Shown one piece after another: positions 26,280 through 35,048 of a stretch of 64,000 bases of DNA. Position numbers and translations under genes: made by a program. Origin of the DNA: CAZNXJ01 sp964577115 (GTDB taxonomy: Bacteria; Planctomycetota; Planctomycetia; Pirellulales; Pirellulaceae); the NCBI GenBank assembly GCA_964577115.1, contig CAZNXJ010000016.1, forward strand, positions 1-64,000, written 5' to 3'. The notes under the pieces were generated by a model. It made no database searches, had not been told where the DNA came from, and saw only the letters and a program-made list of their open reading frames with translations. The stretch's first letter is position 1; each line of letters starts with the position of its first letter.

Positions 26280-27119
26280 GTGGCCACGGAGGTCGATGTA
26301 CGTCCCGATCGACTGCGCGTCGGGGGACATGAGCTCGAGAGCCGCCTGATCGTGGGTACGGGCAAGTACCTTTCGTTTGCGCAAATGCGGCAGGCGCTCG
26401 AACTGTCCGGCACCAGCTGCGTGACGGTCGCGGTGCGCCGCGAGCGTTTGTACGATGGCGAGGGGCAGAACATTCTCGACTACATCGATCCGCAGCGCTA
26501 CACGTTGCTACCCAATACGGCCGGCTGTTACACGGCAACCGATGCCGTACGGACGGCCCGGCTGGGGCGCGAGATCCTCCGCGAGCTTGAAAATCCCGGC
26601 GCCGACTGGGTGAAGCTCGAAGTGCTCGGCGACGCCAAAACCTTGCTGCCGGACCCGGTCGCGACGCTTCAAGCCACCGAACAGCTCGTGGCGGAAGGTT
26701 TCCAGGTTCTCTGTTACACAACCGACGATCCGGTCGTCGCGCGGCGGCTCAAGCAGGCGGGCGCCGTAGCGGTGATGCCGGCCGGCAGCCCGATCGGGTC
26801 CGGGCAGGGCGTGCTGAACCCGAACAACATCCGGATCTGCCTCGAGTATCTCAAAGACGGTGATCCCGACTACCCGGTGATCATCGATGCCGGAGTGGGC
26901 ACGGCCAGCGACGTTGCGTTCGCCATGGAACTGGGCGTCGACGGTGTGCTGCTAAACACGGCCATTGCCCACGCGCGCGATCCGCTCGCGATGGCCCGTG
27001 CCATGCGTCTAGCCACCGAGGCGGGACGATTGGCCTATCTGGCCGGCCGTATTCCGCGGCGGCTGTATGCGACGGCCAGCAGCCCCGAGGAAGGCCTTAT
27101 TGCGACCCGCCCCTGGTAG
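26280..27119 (+). CDS. thiG: thiazole synthase ThiG
   Basis: ThiG condenses deoxyxylulose phosphate, dehydroglycine and ThiS-thiocarboxylate. The probable Schiff-base lysine is Lys112 in WVKLEVLGD. SRLIVGTGKY, LLPNTAGC and MPAGSPIGSGQG are also family blocks. GTG 26280 follows GGAGGAGG and gives 279 residues; an upstream in-frame TTG at 26274 overlaps the ThiS stop and is less likely. There is no TPP riboswitch before the cluster that I can recognise. Confidence 0.95.
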   Translation: MATEVDVRPDRLRVGGHELESRLIVGTGKYLSFAQMRQALELSGTSCVTVAVRRERLYDGEGQNILDYIDPQRYTLLPNTAGCYTATDAVRTARLGREILRELENPGADWVKLEVLGDAKTLLPDPVATLQATEQLVAEGFQVLCYTTDDPVVARRLKQAGAVAVMPAGSPIGSGQGVLNPNNIRICLEYLKDGDPDYPVIIDAGVGTASDVAFAMELGVDGVLLNTAIAHARDPLAMARAMRLATEAGRLAYLAGRIPRRLYATASSPEEGLIATRPW

Positions 27120-27254
27120 CCGCCTAGCCGAGCGTCTGAGAAGCGCACGGTGCCGCCGCAGCGTTCGGCATCGCGACGGCTCGCTCGCGGCCTCTGCATT
27201 GCCGGCTCGTGGCCCGTCGCTGAATACTCGCCATTCTCCCGTTGCGCAGCGGCC

Positions 27255-29267
27255 ATGTTGAACCCAGCAGATATCCTCGGCGCCACTGGCCGCATTGCTG
27301 CTCGGCTGCCTCATTACGAGCACCGCACCGAGCAGCTACGGATGGCGGATGCGGTCAAGTCGGCGATCGCGGAAGGGCATCACCTGGTCGTGGAAGCCGG
27401 CACGGGCGTGGGCAAGAGCTTCGGCTATCTGGTGCCGGCGATCCTGGCGGTCACCAACGACGAGGAAACGTCCCATCCGGTGCGCCGCGTCGTGGTCTCG
27501 ACGCACACGATCAGCCTCCAGGAGCAGCTGATCAACAAGGATCTGCCCTTCTTGAACAGCGTGATTCCGCGCGAGTTCTCGTCGGTGCTCGTCAAAGGGC
27601 GAGGCAATTACGTCAGCCTGCGGCGACTGAAAATCGCGGCGGAGCGCGCGAACAACATGTTCTCGTATGAGGAGGATCTTCAGCAGATCCGCCAGCTCGT
27701 GGCCTGGTCGAAACTGACCCCCGACGGGTCACTGTCGAGCCTCGACTTCCGTCCGCGGCCGGCGATCTGGGACGAGGTGGCGAGCGACACGACGAACTGC
27801 CTTGGACGGAATTGCCCGTTTTACCGCGAATGCTTCTTTTACAAGGATCGGCGGCGCGTCATGAACGCGCAGATCCTGGTGGTCAATCATGCCCTGTTCT
27901 TCAGCGATCTTGCACTGCGCGCGGCGGGCGGCAGCATCCTGCCTGACTACGATGTCGTGATATTCGACGAAGCGCATACGCTCGAGGCCGTCGCGGCCGC
28001 ACACCTGGGCTACAACGTTTCGTCGGGCCAAGTGAACTATGCGCTCAACAAGCTTTACAACCCGTCGAGCAACAAGGGGCTGCTGGTTTACCATCAGCTC
28101 GTCGAAGGCCAGAAGCGGGTTTTTCGGTGCATGGAGCTGGCGGACCAGTTGTTCATGGAGATTTACGAGCGAGCGCGGGAGCGTGGCGGGACGCTACGCG
28201 TCGCCGCGCCGCGACTGGTCGAAGAAAACCTCAGCAGCGAACTGGTTCAGCTGGGGCAGTTTGTCGAAGCGGCAGGCCAGAAGCTCCACGACGAGAGCGC
28301 GCGGCAGGATCTGCTCTCCGCGGCGTATCGCACGTCGTCGATCGGCTCCTCGCTCCGCAGTTGGCTCGAGCAGTCCGATGAGGGCAACGTGTACTGGGTG
28401 GAAACGGCGCAGACGCGCCGCGGCTCGCCGCGTGTGACGCTTTCCACCGCACCGGTCGACGTCGGCGCGACGCTGCGGCGCGAACTGTTCAACAAAATAC
28501 GCACGACGGTGCTGACGAGCGCCACGTTGTCAGTCGGCCAGGACGAGTCATTCCAGTTTTTTCGCAGCCGCATCGGGTTGACGAAGGCGGCGACCTTGAA
28601 GCTCGGCAGCCCCTTCGACTACCAGCAGCAGGCGCGCGTCATCACCGTCGCGGGGATGCTCGATCCGGGACAGCACCGCCAGGGATACGAACGGCAGGTG
28701 GTTGCCATGGTGCGGCGCTACGTGCAGCGGACCGACGGGCACGCATTCGTACTATTTACTAGCTACGAAATGCTACGGTCCGTGTCGCGGCAGTTGGCGC
28801 CATGGCTGGCCGAACAGGATCTGGCGTTGCTGAGCCAGGACGAGTACAGCTCGCGCAGCCAAATGCTCGAGGCGTTCAAAAGCAACCCGCGCTCGGTGCT
28901 GTTTGGCGCCGACAGCTTTTGGCAGGGCGTCGATGTGCCGGGCGATTCGCTACAGAATGTGATCATTACCAAGCTGCCGTTCAGTGTTCCCGACCATCCG
29001 CTGCTCGCAGCACGCCTCGACGCCATTCGCGCTCAGGGCGGAGATCCGTTCCGCGAATACCAGCTTCCCGAGGCGGTGATCAAGTTCCGGCAAGGGTTCG
29101 GGCGGCTGATCCGAACGCAGCGTGACCGGGGCATCGTCGTGATATTGGATCCGCGTGTTCGGACGAAAGGCTATGGGCGAGTGTTTCTCGAATCATTGCC
29201 GCCGTGCGAGGTGGTATGTGAGGACGTGAACGACCCCTCGGAGGCCTGGCCGGAGTTCGACGGGTGA
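27255..29267 (+). CDS. DinG/XPD-type DNA helicase lacking one Fe-S cysteine
   Basis: This 670-residue SF2 helicase shows Walker A EAGTGVGKSFGYLVP, DEAH in VIFDEAHTLEAVAAAH, ILVVNHALFFSDLALR, and the C-terminal VLFGADSFWQGVDVPGD and RQGFGRLIRT motifs. Three Fe-S type cysteines are present (Cys182, Cys187, Cys193; spacing x4, x5 as in E. coli DinG). The fourth ligand, expected after KGRGNYV, is Ser121. The cluster may therefore be absent or unusual. ATG 27255 starts next to the family region (LPHYEHRTEQLRMA); the extension to 27150 is not supported. Confidence 0.88.
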   Translation: MLNPADILGATGRIAARLPHYEHRTEQLRMADAVKSAIAEGHHLVVEAGTGVGKSFGYLVPAILAVTNDEETSHPVRRVVVSTHTISLQEQLINKDLPFLNSVIPREFSSVLVKGRGNYVSLRRLKIAAERANNMFSYEEDLQQIRQLVAWSKLTPDGSLSSLDFRPRPAIWDEVASDTTNCLGRNCPFYRECFFYKDRRRVMNAQILVVNHALFFSDLALRAAGGSILPDYDVVIFDEAHTLEAVAAAHLGYNVSSGQVNYALNKLYNPSSNKGLLVYHQLVEGQKRVFRCMELADQLFMEIYERARERGGTLRVAAPRLVEENLSSELVQLGQFVEAAGQKLHDESARQDLLSAAYRTSSIGSSLRSWLEQSDEGNVYWVETAQTRRGSPRVTLSTAPVDVGATLRRELFNKIRTTVLTSATLSVGQDESFQFFRSRIGLTKAATLKLGSPFDYQQQARVITVAGMLDPGQHRQGYERQVVAMVRRYVQRTDGHAFVLFTSYEMLRSVSRQLAPWLAEQDLALLSQDEYSSRSQMLEAFKSNPRSVLFGADSFWQGVDVPGDSLQNVIITKLPFSVPDHPLLAARLDAIRAQGGDPFREYQLPEAVIKFRQGFGRLIRTQRDRGIVVILDPRVRTKGYGRVFLESLPPCEVVCEDVNDPSEAWPEFDG

Positions 29268-29406
29268 GGCGTTTTCGCGCGCGGTCGGGCCGGGGCCTCG
29301 CGCGTGCCCCGGTGGGTCGAACCGCGCCGCGTTTGGTTTACAATGGTCGCGGCCGTCGAGGGCGAGCCCGTTTCCAAGCTCTTAATGTTAATGTGAGGAC
29401 GAAGCT

Positions 29407-30267
29407 GTGTTGAGTCGGAGGCGAATGCTGGTGTTGTCGGCGGCCGCGGCCGCGGGAGCGACGTTCTTTGAGGCGCCGCGGGTGCTAAGCGCCGCGGGGC
29501 TCGCCGCGCAGGAGGATCCCTACCGCGGCTGGCCGATGGGCGTGCAGAGCTACTCGCTTCGTAACTTCGAGACCCTCGAGGCGGTCCGCCACATCCGAGG
29601 CATGGGGCTACACTATGCCGAGCTCTACGGAAAACATATGCCGGTCGAAATTGCCGGCGAGCAGCTCGCGGAACAGAAGCAGCTATTTGCCGACGCGGGC
29701 ATCGCCATTGTCGCGCACGGCGTGCATCCGTTTACGAAGGATCACGACGCCAATCGGAAGCTCTTCGAGTTCGCTCGGCGTGCGGGCATCCGGACGCTGA
29801 CGGCGAATCCCGAGCCCGATTCGTTCGATAGCCTGGAGAAGCTCGTCGAGGAGTACAACATCCGCATCGCCATTCACAACCATGGGCCGGGGGCGCTGTA
29901 CGATAAGATTGCGAGCGTCGTGCGTGCGGTGAAAGACCGCCATCCGCTGATCGGTGCTTGCGTGGATACGGGGCACTTCATTCGCAGCCGCGAGGACCCG
30001 GTCAAGGCGGTTTATGAGCTAAAGGGCCGCGTGTTCGCGGTGCACGTGAAGGACGAGGAGAAGCAAGAGGAGCGTTCGCGGAACGTTGTTATCGGCCGCG
30101 GCCATCTGGACGTCGTGGGCCTGTTCCGGGCGCTTAAGGAAACCCAGTTTCCGGCCGACGGGGCGCTGTCGCTCGAGTACGAAGCCAACCCGGACAACCC
30201 GATCGACGACATGAAGCAGTGCCTCGAGGTGGCTCGGAAAGCGATTGCCGAAGTCGGTCCCGCCTGA
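29407..30267 (+). CDS. exported sugar phosphate isomerase/epimerase-like TIM barrel
   Basis: This 286-residue protein starts at GTG 29407, 8 bases after GAGGA. The leader (SRRRMLVLSAAAAAGATFF) has an RR pair before a hydrophobic stretch, suggesting Tat export. The barrel shows YAELYGKH, IAIHNHGPG, GACVDTGHFIRS, VFAVHVKDE and LSLEYEANP, supplying Glu, His and Asp metal ligands. This is the xylose isomerase-like superfamily; the substrate is unknown. Export of a folded metal enzyme fits planctomycete sugar breakdown in the periplasm. Confidence 0.85.
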   Translation: MLSRRRMLVLSAAAAAGATFFEAPRVLSAAGLAAQEDPYRGWPMGVQSYSLRNFETLEAVRHIRGMGLHYAELYGKHMPVEIAGEQLAEQKQLFADAGIAIVAHGVHPFTKDHDANRKLFEFARRAGIRTLTANPEPDSFDSLEKLVEEYNIRIAIHNHGPGALYDKIASVVRAVKDRHPLIGACVDTGHFIRSREDPVKAVYELKGRVFAVHVKDEEKQEERSRNVVIGRGHLDVVGLFRALKETQFPADGALSLEYEANPDNPIDDMKQCLEVARKAIAEVGPA

Positions 30268-30491
30268 GACGCCTGCGGGGAGCTGCCCACCAAGTCGGGT
30301 CGGCCGCGGCTGGGCCGCTCCGCCGCCGCTCGTTAGTGCCGGCGGTCTCGGCCATGCAGGCCTGGCGGCCGCTCCGGCCCACGTCGGTTGACCCTGTCCT
30401 GGCCGGTGCTTAGAGTAAAGGTTTGCCTTTGGCGCGAGTTCGCTCGAGCGCTCTTCCCCTTTTCTGCCGCCTGCTTCTCAGCCCCTCCTCC

Positions 30492-31259
30492 ATGCTCGCA
30501 AAGCGTGTCATTCCTTGCCTTGACGTCGATCGAGGTCGCGTGGTCAAAGGCACAAATTTCCTGAACCTGCGCGACGCCGGTGATCCGGTCGAGGTGGCGG
30601 CTCGGTATGAGCAGGAGGGCGCGGACGAGCTGGTGTTCCTCGACATCACGGCCAGTCACGAGCAGCGCGACATCATCATGGATGTTGTGCAGCGGACGGC
30701 CGAGCAGGTTTTCATGCCGCTAACGGTTGGGGGCGGAATTCGGTCGCTCGACGACATCCGCGCGCTGCTGAATGCCGGGTGCGACAAGGTATCGATCAAT
30801 TCGGCCGCCTGCCGCAACCCCGACTTCGTTCGCCAGGCCGCTCGGCGGTTCGGCAGCCAGTGTATCGTCGTGAATATCGACCCGAAGCGCGTACTTCGCG
30901 ATGGCGAAGAATTCTGGGAAGTGCACATCAACGGCGGCCGTGTGCCGACGGGCCGCGAGGCGGTGGCCTGGGCGCGGGAAGTCGAGCAGCTCGGCGCCGG
31001 CGAAATCGTGCTGACGAGCATGGATCGCGACGGCACGAAGGATGGATACGACCTGGAGGTGACGGCGGCCGTCAGTTCGGCCGTCTCGATCCCGGTTGTG
31101 GCCAGCGGCGGGGCAGGGCGGCCGGAGCACCTGGCCGACGCGATTCTCGAAGGCAAGGCCGACGCGGCGCTCGCCGCCAGTATTTTTCATTTCGGTGAAT
31201 TTACGATTCGGCAGACGAAGGAAGTTATGGCCGCGCGCGGCATTCCCGTGCGGCTGTAG
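30492..31259 (+). CDS. hisF: imidazole glycerol phosphate synthase cyclase subunit
   Basis: HisF forms the imidazole ring of histidine from PRFAR and ammonia delivered by HisH. The catalytic Asp11 (MLAKRVIPCLD) and the second Asp in TSMDRDGTKDGYDL are both present, and the length of 255 residues is normal. ATG 30492 is the family start; the frame open to 30423 is not supported. No other his genes are adjacent. It precedes the PilT-like operon by 16 bp and could be co-transcribed. Confidence 0.96.
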   Translation: MLAKRVIPCLDVDRGRVVKGTNFLNLRDAGDPVEVAARYEQEGADELVFLDITASHEQRDIIMDVVQRTAEQVFMPLTVGGGIRSLDDIRALLNAGCDKVSINSAACRNPDFVRQAARRFGSQCIVVNIDPKRVLRDGEEFWEVHINGGRVPTGREAVAWAREVEQLGAGEIVLTSMDRDGTKDGYDLEVTAAVSSAVSIPVVASGGAGRPEHLADAILEGKADAALAASIFHFGEFTIRQTKEVMAARGIPVRL

Positions 31260-31275
31260 GGAGAGGCGATAACGA

Positions 31276-32442
31276 ATGTCCGAACATCATTCTCACGAAG
31301 TAACTGCGGAAGATCTGGCCGAGCGGTTTCTCAAGAAGACGGAAGATCTTGAAGTCAACAAGTACTTTCGGGCGCTCGTGAAGCTCGAGGGCAGCGACTT
31401 GCACATGAAAGTCGGCCGCCCTCCGATCGTCCGTGTCCATGGTCAGTTGCGCCCGCTGAACCGAGGCCCCATTGACAGCGAGGAGATGGTCCGCCTGCTC
31501 TTCCCGCTCATGAACAAGCGGACGCGCGCGATTTTCGACGAAGACGGCGGCTGCGACTTCGCGCATGTCGTGGATGTGGACGGCACCGAGTGGCGGTTCC
31601 GCGTGAACATGCTTCAGCAGATGGGCCGCATCGGGCTCGTGGCACGGCGCATCAACAACTGGATTCCCGATTTCGAAGGGTTGCACCTTCCGCCGGTCAT
31701 CGTCGAACTCTGCAAATTCGACCAGGGCATGATCCTGCTCGCAGGCGTTACCGGTTCGGGTAAGAGTACGACGATTGCATCGATGCTGAACTGGATCAAC
31801 CGGAACTATGCGAAGCACATCCTGACGCTCGAAGATCCGATCGAATTCCTGTTCACCGAAGAGAAGTGCTTGATCAACCAGCGCGAAATCGGGCACGACG
31901 TCAAGGATTTCAAGGTCGCTATGAAGCACGCGGTTCGCGAAGACCCGGACGTGATCCTGGTCGGCGAGATGCGTGATGAGGAAACGTTCCTCACCGCCAT
32001 CCACGCCGCGGAAACCGGGCACCTCGTGTTCGGAACGATCCACGCGTCGAGCTCGCCGAGCACCATCGGGCGTATTCTCGACTTGTTCCCCGAAGAAATG
32101 CATAGCGCTATTCGTAGCGCTATCGCTTTCAACATGCGCGGCATCATCGCGCAGAAGCTGCTCAAGTCAATCAAACCGGGCGTGGGCCGCGTGCCGACGG
32201 TCGAGATCATGACGTTTAACCCGACCGTGCGCAAGCTCATCCTTGAAGCCCAGGATGAGAAGCTGCCCGATGCTATCCGCATCGGCGCCGAGGAAGGGAT
32301 GCAGGATTTCACGATGAGCTTGAAGGATCTGATCGACAAGGAATTGATCGACCGGCCCACCGCATTCGCCGTCGCGCCGAACCAGGATGCTCTCAAGATG
32401 GCGCTCAAAGGCATCAATGTCTCGCAACCTGGAATTCTTTGA
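31276..32442 (+). CDS. pilT: PilT-like type IV pilus / secretion ATPase
   Basis: This 388-residue hexameric secretion ATPase has Walker A GVTGSGKST (residues 157-165, Lys163), an intact Walker B/Asp-box (DPDVILVGEMRDEET), AAETGHLVFGTIHASS and a C-terminal RGIIAQKLL block, closest in pattern to PilT/PilU retraction ATPases. The DLHMKVG motif is also typical of PilT. Its stop overlaps the next start (TGATG at 32440-32444), so it is translationally coupled to the GspE-like protein. It may power a pilus or secretion system, but no pilin or platform gene is next to it. Confidence 0.9.
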   Translation: MSEHHSHEVTAEDLAERFLKKTEDLEVNKYFRALVKLEGSDLHMKVGRPPIVRVHGQLRPLNRGPIDSEEMVRLLFPLMNKRTRAIFDEDGGCDFAHVVDVDGTEWRFRVNMLQQMGRIGLVARRINNWIPDFEGLHLPPVIVELCKFDQGMILLAGVTGSGKSTTIASMLNWINRNYAKHILTLEDPIEFLFTEEKCLINQREIGHDVKDFKVAMKHAVREDPDVILVGEMRDEETFLTAIHAAETGHLVFGTIHASSSPSTIGRILDLFPEEMHSAIRSAIAFNMRGIIAQKLLKSIKPGVGRVPTVEIMTFNPTVRKLILEAQDEKLPDAIRIGAEEGMQDFTMSLKDLIDKELIDRPTAFAVAPNQDALKMALKGINVSQPGIL

Positions 32443-34235
32443 TGAACCGTCCTTGGAGAGTCCTTGCCGGCGCCGCAGCTCTGTGGCTGGCCGCCGGCGA
32501 TGTGGTCATGGCCGCGGACCCCATTACACGCGGCCCGGGTTTCTACCTGGCCTGGTGGAAACTGTTGATATATTGGTTGGTCTTTCTCGCCTGGGTCGCG
32601 ATTGCGACGTGGGTGGATCGCGATTGTAAAGAGGTCGGCTATCGCTATGGCGTTGACGCCGAGACGTGGAACCCGATCGTGGTGTTCTCGTTTCTCGGAG
32701 CCTTTCTGATCGGCGTCTTTGCGATCCCCATCTTTGCGGCCGGCCTGGTCGTCGTATTGCTCGGCGCCTTCGTTCCCGCACTGGTCTTCGTGGTCGCGCG
32801 GAACAAGGTCGTCACCGAGTCCGATCGAGTGCTGACGCCCCAGCACATCCGCCATGTGCTGTCGAATCTCGGCAAAGGCAAGAAGGCCGCACGCGAAGAG
32901 AAGCTGCCGCACGAAGAAGGGCCGCCTGTCAATTTCATGGCCAAAGGCGGAGCGACCGAGCAGGAGAACCAGGCCAATATCATCGCCGCGCGCCAGTCGC
33001 CCGGATACCTCCCGGCGAAAGAGCTGGTGGCGAGTGCGATCCAGCGCCGGGCCGAGCGGATTATGCTCGACTACACCCGCGATTCCGTCGGCGTGCGGCT
33101 GGAAATCGACGGCGTGTGGCACCCCGCCGACCCGCGCGACCGCGAGTCGGGCGACGCGGCTCTTGCGGCCCTGAAAAAGATGTCTGCGTTGAATCCCGCC
33201 GAGCGGCGAGCGCGGCAGGAGGGCAACTTTGCGCTGACGTACCGCGATCGCAAATACGCCGCCGAGCTACTCAGCCAGGGGACGCAGACCGGCGAGCGAG
33301 TCGTCATCAAGCTCGACTATGGCAACAAAGGGCTCGACACGCTCGAAAGTCTCGGCATGCGCGAGAAGATGCGCGAGCAGTTCACGGAGATGTTGCGAGC
33401 CGATGCCGGAGGCGGACTGATTCTCTTGTCCGCGATGCCAAGCGGAGGGCTCACAACATTGTGGAAGGCCACGATGTATTCGACCGACCGCTTGCTCCGC
33501 GACTTCGTCTGTGTCGAGGACGTGCGGCAGCGGTCTCCGTCCATCGAGAACATCGAAATCCACAAATTTGACTCGGCCGCCGGCGAAACGGCGGACAAGG
33601 TCCTACAGAAGCTCGCGCTCAAGCAACCCGACGTGTACGTGTTGCCCGAATTGCCGGACGCCGAGACCGTCCGGTTCCTGTGCCGCGAAGTGAACCAGGA
33701 AAACAAGCTGGTCATTGCGGCGGTTCGCGCCAAGGAGTCGGTCGAGGCGCTGCTGCGCGTTTTGCTGCTGAAAGCACCCGCCGAAGACTTCGCGCAGGCG
33801 GTCAAAGCTGTGCTTAACGTGCGACTCGTTCGCAAGCTGGCGGAAACGTGCAAGCAGCCTTACGAGCCGCCGCCCCAGTTGCTACAGCGACTCGGCCTGC
33901 CTCCCGGCCGTATCAAGACGCTCTACAAGGAATGGCAGCCGAGTCCCGAAGACCAGCAGCGGTCGAAGCGAAAGCTACCGCCGGGGGCCTGCGAGCACTG
34001 CGGGCTGGTTGGTCCGAGCTGCGCCGGGATCGGCTATCTCGGGCGGACAGGTATCTTTGAACTGCTGATGGTGGACGACAAGCTCCGTCAGGCGCTGCTC
34101 AAGCAGCCGAAGCTCGAGGTACTCCGCCAGGTGGCTCGGCAAAGCGGACATCGGACGCTCCAGGAGGAGGGCGTGCTGCTTGTTGCGCAAGGCGTCACGT
34201 CGCTGGCCGAGCTGCAACGTGTATTGAAACAATGA
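32442..34235 (+). CDS. membrane-anchored GspE/PilB-like protein with degenerate Walker A
   Basis: This 597-residue protein begins with a hydrophobic leader and several membrane segments (about residues 8-24, 37-57, 79-118), which ordinary GspE ATPases lack. The region from about 190 onward aligns by pattern to GspE: an N2-like domain, then SAMPSGGLTT at 330-339 where GxxGxGKTT is expected (Leu337 replaces the Lys). A weak Walker B/Asp-box follows in LKQPDVYVLPELPDAET, then a C-terminal CEHC...GYLGRTGIFELL module (515-541) as in GspE. ATP hydrolysis is unlikely. It overlaps the PilT-like stop and may be a structural partner. Confidence 0.8.
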   Translation: MNRPWRVLAGAAALWLAAGDVVMAADPITRGPGFYLAWWKLLIYWLVFLAWVAIATWVDRDCKEVGYRYGVDAETWNPIVVFSFLGAFLIGVFAIPIFAAGLVVVLLGAFVPALVFVVARNKVVTESDRVLTPQHIRHVLSNLGKGKKAAREEKLPHEEGPPVNFMAKGGATEQENQANIIAARQSPGYLPAKELVASAIQRRAERIMLDYTRDSVGVRLEIDGVWHPADPRDRESGDAALAALKKMSALNPAERRARQEGNFALTYRDRKYAAELLSQGTQTGERVVIKLDYGNKGLDTLESLGMREKMREQFTEMLRADAGGGLILLSAMPSGGLTTLWKATMYSTDRLLRDFVCVEDVRQRSPSIENIEIHKFDSAAGETADKVLQKLALKQPDVYVLPELPDAETVRFLCREVNQENKLVIAAVRAKESVEALLRVLLLKAPAEDFAQAVKAVLNVRLVRKLAETCKQPYEPPPQLLQRLGLPPGRIKTLYKEWQPSPEDQQRSKRKLPPGACEHCGLVGPSCAGIGYLGRTGIFELLMVDDKLRQALLKQPKLEVLRQVARQSGHRTLQEEGVLLVAQGVTSLAELQRVLKQ

Positions 34236-34287
34236 ACGGCCACGCCGTGGCAACGTTTTCGAGTTCTTCACAAGGGCGAGCGTTCTC

Positions 34288-34875
34288 ATGTTGTTGACGC
34301 TATTTTTGCTCGTTGTTTTCGCGGCGACTGCGGCGCTGGTGTGGTTTCACGGGTTGTGGAGCAACATCGTCACGCTGATCAATATTCTGTTTGCCGGTTT
34401 CACTGCGACGAATTTCTACGAGCCCCTAGCAACGATGGCGGTCGAGCAGATGCCGTCCTACTCGTACGTCGTCGATTTCATCATCCTGTGGGCGCTGTTC
34501 GCTCTCTCGTTTGGCCTGACACGCGTCATTACCGAGCTGATCTCGCGGCAGCGACTACGGTTCCAGCCCATGGTCGAAACCATCGGGCGGAGCGTGACGG
34601 CGGTAATCATTGCCTACGTCATGGTGATGTTCACGACGATGACGCTGCACACCGCGCCGATCCATGCCAGCCCGTTCAACGGCGCGTGGGCGACAACGGA
34701 AGATGCCAGCTTTCTCGGCCTGCGCCCTGATGCTCAGTGGCTGTCCTTCGTGCGCGGCCAGTCGCAAATGGGGCTCAGCGGCAGCTCGGTCTTTGACGAG
34801 AGCGGGACGTTCATCCCCAAATACCGCGACCGCCGAGCGGCACTCGAGGGTGAAGAGAGCTTCCTCAGCAATTAG
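34288..34875 (+). CDS. CvpA-like membrane protein
   Basis: This 195-residue protein has about four hydrophobic helices in the first 120 residues (LLTLFLLVVFAATAALV, then FATNFYEPLATMAV, YVVDFIILWALFALSFGL, SVTAVIIAYVMVMFTT) and a soluble C-terminus. That topology and the G-x-x-x-N-I segment near the first helix resemble the CvpA family, linked to colicin V production and envelope integrity. It lies 52 bp after the GspE-like gene with a GGGCGAG site before ATG 34288, so it appears part of the same operon. Confidence 0.7.
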   Translation: MLLTLFLLVVFAATAALVWFHGLWSNIVTLINILFAGFTATNFYEPLATMAVEQMPSYSYVVDFIILWALFALSFGLTRVITELISRQRLRFQPMVETIGRSVTAVIIAYVMVMFTTMTLHTAPIHASPFNGAWATTEDASFLGLRPDAQWLSFVRGQSQMGLSGSSVFDESGTFIPKYRDRRAALEGEESFLSN

Positions 34876-35048
34876 AGAAATCGCTGGCGCGTGGCATTCG
34901 CTGGAATCCGGAGCGGGCGCTGGATGCGGTTCTGCGGAATCGATTTCCGCCGGCCTTCCACGCGGCCCGCGTGGAATCCCGCTACCAGAGCAGGGGGGGC
35001 CGAACCAGCGGTTCGGCAGCCGCGTAGCAGTACGCGAGGAAAGTCACC

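Noticed and set aside
31806..33122. Minus-strand frame of 438 codons
   Set aside because: It is antisense to the PilT-like and GspE-like genes, with no motif of its own.
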